A stretch of DNA of 8,016 bases from Porticoccaceae bacterium (lineage in GTDB: Bacteria > Pseudomonadota > Gammaproteobacteria > Pseudomonadales > Porticoccaceae), in NCBI GenBank assembly GCA_030590275.1, contig JAUUYV010000063.1:1-8016 (forward strand), read 5' to 3'. Below are positions 1 through 5,100 of this stretch, piece by piece. The notes under the pieces are model-generated. The model was not told the origin of the DNA and did no database searches. It was given only the letters and a program-made list of their open reading frames with translations. Positions within the stretch are counted from its first letter, which is position 1, and each line of letters opens with the position of its first letter. Made by a program: the position numbers and the translations under genes.

Positions 1-38
1 ACAGCAGAATCGATAACTTTATTTTGATGTATATTCAT
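1..38 (-). CDS. Start of a minus-strand gene, cut by the window edge
   Basis: An ATG at 38-36 on the minus strand opens a frame with no stop to the window edge. It reads MNIHQNKVIDSA. A good ribosome binding site (CAGGGGAAAG, plus-strand 41-50) sits just upstream; its AGGGGA core is 5 bases from the ATG. The ribosome site is the main evidence, because 12 codons alone prove little. The peptide loosely resembles the first helix of TetR-type regulators (a pattern like K-x-I-x-D-A-A), but it is too short to assign a family. A weak minus-strand promoter can be drawn upstream (TTGATT, 16-base spacer, TAATTT, within about 59-86). Confidence 0.45.
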   Translation of the reverse strand, partial: MNIHQNKVIDSA

Positions 39-341
39 ATCTTTCCCCTGAGGCCAAAAATTAAAAGAACTGATTTTTTAATCAACTCTTATTAACGAAT
101 CTAGTGGCAAACAGGAAAAACAACAATGCCCCGAAAATGACACTGATGATGCAAAAAGTGACAGAGTACTTTTACTTTGAAAGCAACAAAATATTCGTAA
201 TCAAACTACAAGCCACTATTCGTTTAAATATCATAGGATTAAACAACAGATAATTGTGTGACAACAGCTTGCTTATAAGGCAAATAATATAAAACATAAA
301 ACTCCCTATGCGACAAAATGCCACAGGCTCTAAATCACTAA

Positions 342-356
342 TATTTTTCAAAAATA
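342..356. repeat. 15-bp palindrome, first copy
   Basis: TATTTTTCAAAAATA is a perfect inverted repeat with 7-base arms around a single C. An identical 15-base copy lies at 1833-1847, where it overlaps a likely promoter. This copy sits in the long intergenic region, about 300 bases upstream of the leftward gene start at 38. It may be an operator for a regulator that also acts at the second site. AT-richness makes chance recurrence possible. Confidence 0.4.
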
Positions 357-361
357 GAAGA

Positions 362-380
362 CTGCGACATATTGTCTCAG
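362..380. repeat. 19-bp near-perfect dyad
   Basis: CTGCGACATATTGTCTCAG has arms CTG-GACA and TGTC-CAG around a central TAT, with one mismatched pair (C365 and T377). The dyad begins 6 bases after the palindrome at 342-356. It looks like an operator half-site pair, but no bound regulator can be named. Confidence 0.35.
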
Positions 381-768
381 CTTAAGCACTATTATTTTTA
401 TAATTTATTAGACCTTATTCAGTTCACATAAAATATAGAGAACATAAAAATTGACACGATATGTAAAAAGACTGACCCGTGCCGCTGGCAATAGTGTTAA
501 AAACCGTATTGAATGATGCAAAATCAGCTTCAGGATGAACTTCCGGCAGCCGACCTAGAGAAAGAAATCTCCGTCTACTCGATGCCCGGACAACGAACGA
601 TCTTAGGTCAGGATTAACCAGCAGCTATCGTCTCTGAGCCACCTTTCGTTCAGCTCACCGCTTACCATTAACCCCTCGCTATTCCGCGCTTTATTTCTGT
701 AAATTGGCAGCCCCCTTACTCTTGATTATTTTTTGGTAAGCGTAACTCACGGAATATTGTTTAGTTTC

Positions 769-774
769 TATAAT
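769..774 (+). promoter_or_regulatory. Possible -10 element for the rightward gene
   Basis: TATAAT at 769-774 matches the sigma-70 -10 consensus and lies about 70 bases before the GTG at 841. No good -35 exists at the usual distance (CTCACG at 746-751), so the promoter is weak, activator-dependent or not real. Confidence 0.3.
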
Positions 775-798
775 ATGATCGTATCCGCGAAGGAAGTA

Positions 799-830
799 CG
801 TTCTCGATCATCGGTCGTTCTATCATAGGA
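799..830 (+). repeat. Imperfect tandem duplication in the leader
   Basis: CGTTCTCGATCATCGGT (799-815) is followed directly by CGTTCTATCATAGGA (816-830). The second copy lacks the CG after CGTTCT; otherwise CGTTCT, ATCAT and GG are kept in order. It lies between the possible -10 and the start region of the membrane-protein gene, and its last bases contribute to the AGGAG ribosome site (827-831). Confidence 0.4.
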
Positions 831-840
831 GAAACATCCT

Positions 841-888
841 GTGAATATCAGGCCAAGGCGTGGCAGGGGTTTAAGGTCGGGGCTCTGA
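841..888 (+). other. GTG-initiated 15-codon frame with a slippery heptamer
   Basis: GTG at 841 has a good ribosome site (AGGAG 827-831, 9 bases upstream), but its frame reads only MNIRPRRGRGLRSGL before TGA at 886-888. The long downstream frame is the -1 frame. In the GTG frame, bases 867-873 read G GGT TTA, a textbook X XXY YYZ slippery heptamer. A -1 slip there would join this start to the long frame and give a protein of about 130 residues with a basic N-terminus before a hydrophobic helix. Against this, the short frame uses three AGG codons, whereas the other frame across 843-875 has more ordinary codons. An indel or sequencing error is an equally good explanation. Confidence 0.3.
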
Positions 889-899
889 GCTGTGGCTTA

Positions 900-1232
900 T
901 TGATCCTGGCCGGTGGTATCCAATACCAGTGGTTTTGCGATAAAACACAGGCCGACCTGCTTGCGATGTATGAAAAAGACCAATCCGCTCTTATTCAAGT
1001 TGAAAAGGAGCGGATGCAAAAAGTCGTGCGGGGATATCCTGTTTATCAGGCAGTATTCTCGGTGATTGTAGTCCTGTCATTACTGGCTATACTCATGGAG
1101 CGCGAATTTTTGATGGGTGTTTCCTTTTCCGTAGCGTTTCTGTTTCTTTGCATCATGCTAATGGAAGCTCACTCTAAAGACTCCATTCTAAAGCACAATG
1201 AATACATCCAGTCGCTTTCTGCCGAAGAATAA
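900..1232 (+). CDS. Small membrane protein of unknown function, start uncertain
   Basis: The frame is open from 774 to the stop at 1230-1232 but contains no ATG or GTG in its 5' part. The first usual start codon is TTG at 900, which has no ribosome site and would cut into a hydrophobic stretch (VGALSCGLLILAGG) encoded just upstream. From TTG the protein has 110 residues. There is a charged cytoplasm-like segment at about 12-45 (CDKTQADLLAMYEKD onward), then two likely membrane helices at about 50-66 and 71-89, and a polar tail. With the upstream hydrophobic stretch there would be three helices. The real N-terminus may begin near 841 through a frameshift or indel. Three in-frame stops stand in a row (TAA TAA TGA, 1230-1238). 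It converges with the next gene, 42 bases away. The family is not recognised. Confidence is good that the C-terminal part is coding, low for the start. Confidence 0.6.
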   Translation: MILAGGIQYQWFCDKTQADLLAMYEKDQSALIQVEKERMQKVVRGYPVYQAVFSVIVVLSLLAILMEREFLMGVSFSVAFLFLCIMLMEAHSKDSILKHNEYIQSLSAEE

Positions 1233-1274
1233 TAATGAGCAAAAGAGAACACCCCACTAGTCCGGGCGGAGTGG

Positions 1275-1787
1275 CTAATCAATCGCGAATTCCTGAACTA
1301 TCTCCTGTGACATTAATTTTTTGATAATCCACAAAAAAATAACACACATTATAGTACTGATAATTAAACTAAAACCTCTGACCAGCTTCTGTATGGTTTG
1401 ATAGTCACTAAAACCATCTCCGGGAGCTCCAGCGGGTAAACTGTTGAACATCGCGGATTGCATATCTACACCAGCCAATATCCAGAATATGCCAAAAACC
1501 ATTATGCCCATAAATAAAAAACGCCCCCAATTTTCACGTTTTAGGAGACCAACTGCAGAAACCAATGTAGCGATACTTACAAGGGGAAACATATATACGA
1601 ATAAATGGAGGTTCTGAAACATAAATCCTGACTCACCCGGGACATGCTGACGAAACATTTGTGCTTCATTGTTTGAAAACATGAGATTAACCATTATTAC
1701 TTGCATGATGGATGTAAGCGTGGTGAATCCTCCGCCAATAATAAATATCCAGGCTAATACTGTAATAAAGTTTGATTTTTCCTCCAT
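1275..1787 (-). CDS. Four-helix integral membrane protein, unknown function
   Basis: This is a 170-residue hydrophobic protein with four likely membrane helices at about residues 8-35, 60-82, 89-108 and 138-157. A short soluble loop (about 38-58) lies between the first two helices and a Gly/Pro/Asp-rich loop (about 110-135) before the last. A basic motif LLKRENWGR (81-89) lies between helices 2 and 3; LL-x-R-x-NW-x-R is a pattern seen at helix boundaries in small bacterial membrane proteins. There is no signal peptide cleavage site and no catalytic motif. The ATG at 1787 follows a purine-rich ribosome site (AGGGG, 5 bases upstream), which supports this start. A promoter with an operator-like palindrome lies directly upstream, so the gene is probably transcribed alone. 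It converges with the plus-strand gene ending at 1232. Function cannot be assigned. Confidence 0.75.
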   Translation of the reverse strand: MEEKSNFITVLAWIFIIGGGFTTLTSIMQVIMVNLMFSNNEAQMFRQHVPGESGFMFQNLHLFVYMFPLVSIATLVSAVGLLKRENWGRFLFMGIMVFGIFWILAGVDMQSAMFNSLPAGAPGDGFSDYQTIQKLVRGFSLIISTIMCVIFLWIIKKLMSQEIVQEFAID

Positions 1788-1817
1788 ATACCCCCCTATT
1801 CATGCACTTAACAGCTT

Positions 1818-1847
1818 TCTATAGATCCTCTCTATTTTTCAAAAATA
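1818..1847 (-). promoter_or_regulatory. Likely promoter with palindromic operator, second copy of the 15-mer
   Basis: On the minus strand TATAGA (plus 1818-1823) resembles a -10 element about 30 bases before the ATG at 1787. The expected -35 region is occupied by the palindrome at 1833-1847 (plus-strand TATTTTTCAAAAATA), identical to 342-356. A regulator bound there could block or assist RNA polymerase. The -35 match itself is poor. Confidence 0.4.
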
Positions 1848-2107
1848 ACCTGACTTGCTATGCTGGAAAAAAGCAGGATTCAATCAGGTAGCAACGTAAA
1901 AACTGCTCATAAGAATACGTCTACAGATCCGGAGCAGCTCTCGCCAACTTGAAAAACAGCGGTATCTCTTAGTTTTTTTAAATGCGCTGCATAATCCATA
2001 TTCTTACTCATAACACGTTGTTCAAGCGAAACCGACGAAATACAATCGGGCCAGGTTAGGCAACCCCAACAAACAACAACGTTACCAACTGCCAAGCTAC
2101 AATGTTT
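1848..2107. other. Intergenic stretch with no convincing gene
   Basis: Together with the promoter to its left, about 320 bases separate two minus-strand genes. A minus-strand frame (1907-2095) opens with TTG; an internal ATG at 2011 would give MSKNMDYAAHLKKLRDTAVF and 14 more residues. Neither start has a ribosome site and the sequence resembles no known family. Short inverted repeats occur near 1849-1894: CCTGA with TCAGG, TTGCTA with TAGCAA, TGCT with AGCA. These arms are mutually incompatible in part. No terminator with a T-run was found after the S4 gene that ends at 2108. Confidence 0.5.
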
Positions 2108-2320
2108 TTATTTTAGCTTTATGCGAAGCGTGTCTTCGCCAAACTCTATGACATCACCAGAAACAATTTTTTTTCGTTTTCTGAGTTCTACCTCTCCATT
2201 CACTAACACCCGCCCTTCCGCGATAGCGGTCTTAGCTTCACCTCCGCTAGCCACCATGCCTTCGAATTTGAGAATCTTATACAGCTCAACGGGCTCCTTT
2301 GAAATCTCTACTTCTTTCAT
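2108..2320 (-). CDS. ybcJ: YbcJ-like S4-domain RNA-binding protein
   Basis: This 70-residue protein is almost entirely one S4 RNA-binding domain. The pattern fits the E. coli YbcJ family in both length and sequence: VELYKILKFEG (11-21), then SGGEAKTAIAEGRVLVNGE (25-43), ELRKRKKIVSGDVIEF (45-60) and a basic C-terminus RIKLK. The alpha-L fold of S4 domains binds structured RNA, often rRNA. YbcJ-type proteins are small cytoplasmic proteins whose exact RNA target is unclear. Conserved glycines and the R-K-R-K-K basic patch are present. The start ATG at 2320 has only a weak purine stretch upstream (GAGAG, about 13 bases away). The gene lies 53 bases after the crotonase gene in the same direction, so it may be the last gene of the CoA operon, although functional linkage is not obvious. 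Family assignment is confident; the biological role is not. Confidence 0.88.
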   Translation of the reverse strand: MKEVEISKEPVELYKILKFEGMVASGGEAKTAIAEGRVLVNGEVELRKRKKIVSGDVIEFGEDTLRIKLK

Positions 2321-2373
2321 TTTATCAGCCGTTTTCTCTCAAACCCTTTGAACGATAGTTAAATGCCTGGTCA

Positions 2374-3171
2374 TTAGGCGCCTTTAAATACTGCATCGCG
2401 TTTTTCGAGAGCCGCATCAATCGCCTCAAGGTGGTCTTCTGTGTTTTGTAGGGTAGCCTGCATACCTGCCGCCATTTCCAGTGCTGCGTTCAACGGCATT
2501 TCCTGAGACTGGATCAGTAATTTTTTGGCGTAACGCACCCCCAGAGGAGGATGAGCAACAATTTTTTCCGCCATGGCCATGGCGGTATCCATTAATGCTT
2601 CTGGAGCAACGACATCGGACACCATGCCCCACTTGTCAGCTTTTTGTGCATCGATCATGTCACAGGTATAGCTCATTTCACAGGCGCGGGACAAACCAAT
2701 TACTCTGGGTAAAAACCAGGCTCCACCATCGCCTGGGATCAAACCCACACGCATAAAGCTCTCGGCAAACAGGGCTTTTTCGGAGGCGATACGAATGTCG
2801 CACATCATGGTCAAGTCACAGCCCGCGCCAATCGCGTGACCGTTTACCGCCGCAATCACTGGCACGGTAAGTTCTGCCATGGTACGCGGTATCTGCTGGA
2901 TCATATCGATGTACCAGTTACGCAAATCATGGGTGGAGAGGTTTTTCTCCTGGGTCATGGCGCGGATTTCTTTTAAATTACCACCGGAAGAAAAGCTCTT
3001 ACCTTCGCCAGTAAGAATCACGCAGCTCACGCCGGTATCGTCATTAGCGCGCTTTAGTAGCTCGACCAAACAGGGCACCAATTTATCGGAAAGTGCATTG
3101 CGGGTATCGGGTTGGTTAAGGGTGATAATGGCAATACGACCTTGCTGTTTATAAAGAACGGGATCGCTCAT
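2374..3171 (-). CDS. Enoyl-CoA hydratase/isomerase (crotonase) family protein
   Basis: A 265-residue protein of normal crotonase length. The two CoA-thioester oxyanion-hole segments are visible: FSSGGNLKEI (60-69) and AAVNGHAIGAGCDL (107-120). The active-site segment is FAESFMRVGLIPGDGGAW (135-152). Aligned by eye with rat mitochondrial enoyl-CoA hydratase, the residue equivalent to Glu164 is kept (E165, in ACEMS). The Glu144 position is occupied by Phe139, while Asp148 in PGDGG is nearby. Loss of one glutamate argues against a plain hydratase and suits an isomerase-like or other crotonase reaction, as in PaaG-type enzymes that use an aspartate in this loop. The C-terminal helices (residues 200-260) look complete. 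The ATG at 3171 has AAGGA 7 bases upstream. It lies 78 AT-rich bases after the lyase gene in the same direction, and probably in the same operon. The substrate cannot be read from sequence. Confidence 0.9.
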   Translation of the reverse strand: MSDPVLYKQQGRIAIITLNQPDTRNALSDKLVPCLVELLKRANDDTGVSCVILTGEGKSFSSGGNLKEIRAMTQEKNLSTHDLRNWYIDMIQQIPRTMAELTVPVIAAVNGHAIGAGCDLTMMCDIRIASEKALFAESFMRVGLIPGDGGAWFLPRVIGLSRACEMSYTCDMIDAQKADKWGMVSDVVAPEALMDTAMAMAEKIVAHPPLGVRYAKKLLIQSQEMPLNAALEMAAGMQATLQNTEDHLEAIDAALEKRDAVFKGA

Positions 3172-3249
3172 GGGTGTATCCTTGTTTGAAATTGAAAGTT
3201 AAAGTTTGAATTAAAATTTGGCAGGCTTAAGCTTTTAGGCAAAGAGTTC

Positions 3250-4128
3250 TCAGGCAAATGCCTCGCTCAAGCGCAGCACTTCTTCGGCCCGCGCCACCAC
3301 CGGCGCATCAATCATTTTGCCTTTGTACTCCGCTGCACCACGACCTTCAGCCAGGGCCTGCTGATAGGTTTCCAGCAGCCCTTGAGCGTGCTCAATCTCT
3401 TCTGCGGTCGGCACAAACTCTTCGTTCATGATGCCGACCTGGCTGGGATGGATGCCCAGAGCACCAACAAAACCCAGCGCACGGGCCTGGCGAATTTTTT
3501 CTCGAAAGGCATCGAGATCGGAATAATCGGCAATGGAACCGACAAAACCCAGGGGAGAAATCCCCGCTTTACGAGCCGCAAATATCACTTGCTGATTCGC
3601 CCAGAACAGCCCTTCAGCGGTGGGCTGCATACCGACTTCGGAGGAAAAATCTTCCGCGCCCAAAAATAGCCCCATCAAACGCTCAGAAGCTTTGGCGATA
3701 TTATAAATATCGCTGAGGCCGTCTAAGCCCTCCACAAAAGCAAGCACTTTAGTGTGTCCCAGCGGCAAACCTTTATCGATTTCAATTTCACTGATGGTTT
3801 CATCAATAAAAATGATGTGATCGCCACTCATGACTTTAGGCACCGCTATGGTATGCACATGCTCGCAGACACTGGCCTCTAAATCGCGAACCGCTAGCCG
3901 CCAGGGTCGGTTGATGCGCACCAGCACGTCGAGACCGTGGCCGGCAATTTTTTTGGCGGCACCGGGTACGGCAGCGCGAGCACTGTCTTTCTCGCTCAAA
4001 ATCACGCTGTCTTCAAGATCGAGAATAATGGCATCGGCACCACGGGTATGGGCCTTATCAACAAACTTCTCGACATTAGCGGGCACAAACAATGAGGAGC
4101 GCCACAGAGGTAGTTGCTTTTTACTCAC
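3250..4128 (-). CDS. CitE-type beta-hydroxyacyl-CoA lyase (malyl/citramalyl-CoA lyase-like)
   Basis: A 292-residue protein of the HpcH/HpaI aldolase and citrate lyase beta-subunit-like family. Such stand-alone enzymes form a TIM barrel and cleave (or form) beta-hydroxyacyl-CoA thioesters such as malyl-CoA or citramalyl-CoA with Mg2+. Landmarks in order are RSSLFVPAN (10-18), ADAIILDLEDSV (31-42), VRIN with Arg71, AVPKV (95-99), the metal-binding Glu133 in FVEG, metal-binding Asp160 in FLGAED, and GIHPSQ (225-230). The C-terminal GKMIDAPVVARAEEVL (270-285) is typical of the family. The usual Glu-Thr after the metal ligand is Glu-Gly here. The start is GTG at 4128, supported by AGGAG 8 bases upstream. 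The spacing of 14 bases from the hydratase stop indicates co-transcription and probably a shared pathway, most plausibly cleavage of citramalyl-CoA or a related product of that hydratase. Confidence 0.9.
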   Translation of the reverse strand: MSKKQLPLWRSSLFVPANVEKFVDKAHTRGADAIILDLEDSVILSEKDSARAAVPGAAKKIAGHGLDVLVRINRPWRLAVRDLEASVCEHVHTIAVPKVMSGDHIIFIDETISEIEIDKGLPLGHTKVLAFVEGLDGLSDIYNIAKASERLMGLFLGAEDFSSEVGMQPTAEGLFWANQQVIFAARKAGISPLGFVGSIADYSDLDAFREKIRQARALGFVGALGIHPSQVGIMNEEFVPTAEEIEHAQGLLETYQQALAEGRGAAEYKGKMIDAPVVARAEEVLRLSEAFA

Positions 4129-4142
4129 GAACTAAACTCCTG

Positions 4143-5027
4143 TTAAGTGTCTAAGGTCAGCGTAGCTTGCATGGTCATTGCGCCTTGATGATCGACCACC
4201 CATAACGTTAGGCCATCATCACTGCGACAGCCCTGTATTTGAAAAGGATTGCCATCGATCAAGGGACGCACGGCACGGTAATCGTAGTGTTTGATAGTGG
4301 CATCGGGTAATTCTGAACGCACCAGATCCAGCAACAGGCTTGCACTCAAGGGGCCCTGTACTACCAGTCCTGCGTAACCTTCTTCATTGATGGCGTAATC
4401 ACGGTCATAGTGAATGCGATGACTATTAAAGGTTAGGGCAGAGAAGCGAAACAGTAAGACCGGGTCGGGCAAAACTTCGCGGCTGAACTCCGCTTCTGCT
4501 GGTGGCCCCTTTGGTTTAGGAAGAGGAGGTTTTGGCGGTGGCGCATTAGGATCGGGATCTTCCCGATAGACGAGATTTTGATCCTCGCTGATCGCCAGCG
4601 TGTCGCCGCTATAAATCTCGTGGCCAACGGTGACAAATACCAGATTACCGCTACCGCCCTGCTTGTGGGTAACATTCTTTACCGTGCTAACTTTTTTAAC
4701 GCTGTCGCCAATGTGCAAGTTGGACACAAAGTTTACTTTACCGGAAGCCCACATGCGCCGAGGTAGCGGTACTGGCGGCAAAAATCCGCCTCTTTTAGGA
4801 TGGCCATCGTGACTGATGTCGGACTGCCGGGCGCTGGGCAAAAAGTGCAACCAGTGCCAGGGCTTGGCTAAGGTCTCGCCGGTTTCTGGCACCTGATCCC
4901 AATCGAGGGTGGCGGCCATGGCCCGGGCGGTGACGAGAGAAATGACATCTTCATGACTTTCCTGCTTACCTTCCCACTCCTTCAAGTGGTCTATATTTAT
5001 ATCCATATCTGTATCAGTGTCGCTCAT
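4143..5027 (-). CDS. Two-domain MaoC/HTD2-type enoyl-CoA hydratase (itaconyl/mesaconyl-CoA hydratase-like)
   Basis: A 294-residue double hot-dog protein. The N-terminal half (about 12-155: DHLKEWEGKQE, then TLAKPWHWLHF, RRMWASGKVNF, ISEDQNLVYRE) matches the FAS1-like dehydratase domain. A striking Pro/Lys-rich linker (about 158-178) follows. The C-terminal half carries the hydratase-2 signature, FSALTFNSHRIHYDRDYA (195-212) with candidate catalytic His203, His206 and Asp208, then GLVVQGPL (220-227). Family members include mesaconyl-C4-CoA hydratase and itaconyl-CoA hydratase, which form citramalyl-CoA. Being directly followed by a CitE-type lyase supports that role. Neither ATG at 5027 nor the internal ATG at codon 8 has a visible ribosome site; the family similarity begins at about residue 12, so the Asp-rich first residues (SDTDTD) may not be translated. 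It lies 73 bases after the dehydrogenase gene. Confidence 0.88.
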   Translation of the reverse strand: MSDTDTDMDINIDHLKEWEGKQESHEDVISLVTARAMAATLDWDQVPETGETLAKPWHWLHFLPSARQSDISHDGHPKRGGFLPPVPLPRRMWASGKVNFVSNLHIGDSVKKVSTVKNVTHKQGGSGNLVFVTVGHEIYSGDTLAISEDQNLVYREDPDPNAPPPKPPLPKPKGPPAEAEFSREVLPDPVLLFRFSALTFNSHRIHYDRDYAINEEGYAGLVVQGPLSASLLLDLVRSELPDATIKHYDYRAVRPLIDGNPFQIQGCRSDDGLTLWVVDHQGAMTMQATLTLDT

Positions 5028-5100
5028 AATTTATATCGTTATTTATCAATGCGCCTGGTAAATTGCTATCCGCTAAAGGGAAATCAACATCCGGCCCATG

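Larger units (their letters stand above)
39..840. other. Long intergenic region, AT-rich with one GC-richer block
   Basis: About 800 bases without a convincing gene lie between a leftward gene start (38) and a rightward gene (from about 841). Bases 39-475 are roughly 30% GC by hand count of sample lines. Bases 481-720 rise to about 49% GC. Within the richer block several frames stay open for 30 to 80 codons on both strands (plus 513-617, 34 codons; an overlapping minus frame), but none has both a start codon and a ribosome site that convince. The region also holds two palindromes (342-356, 362-380), a -10-like TATAAT (769-774) and a leader duplication (799-830), listed separately. Confidence 0.6.

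Noticed and set aside
71..86. FNR-like box on the minus strand (TTGAT...ATCA)
   Set aside because: The half-sites are separated by 6 bases instead of 4 and the second half is imperfect.
451..456. Perfect TTGACA -35 element
   Set aside because: No -10-like hexamer lies 15-19 bases downstream on the plus strand (the sequence there is GC-rich CTGACCCG).
1254..1274. Hairpin between the convergent genes as a bidirectional terminator
   Set aside because: CCAC and TCC pair with GGA and GTGG, but there is a 3-base bulge and no T-run on either side, so support is too weak.
2051..2070. attC-like heptamers (GTTAGGC and CCCCAAC)
   Set aside because: Their order is reversed relative to a real attC site, one core breaks the consensus, and there is no integrase or cassette structure.
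1907..2095. 62-codon minus-strand frame
   Set aside because: It has a TTG start without a ribosome site, resembles no family, and lies in a spacer of mixed composition.
2481..3154. Plus-strand open frames opposite the crotonase and other genes
   Set aside because: They are antisense shadows of well-supported coding frames with clear protein-family motifs.
3172..3249. AT-rich spacer with repeated TTCAAAC and TTTGCCT words as a regulatory element
   Set aside because: The repeats are short and imperfect, and the small palindromes (CTTAAG, AAGCTT) have no stem long enough to support a terminator or riboswitch.
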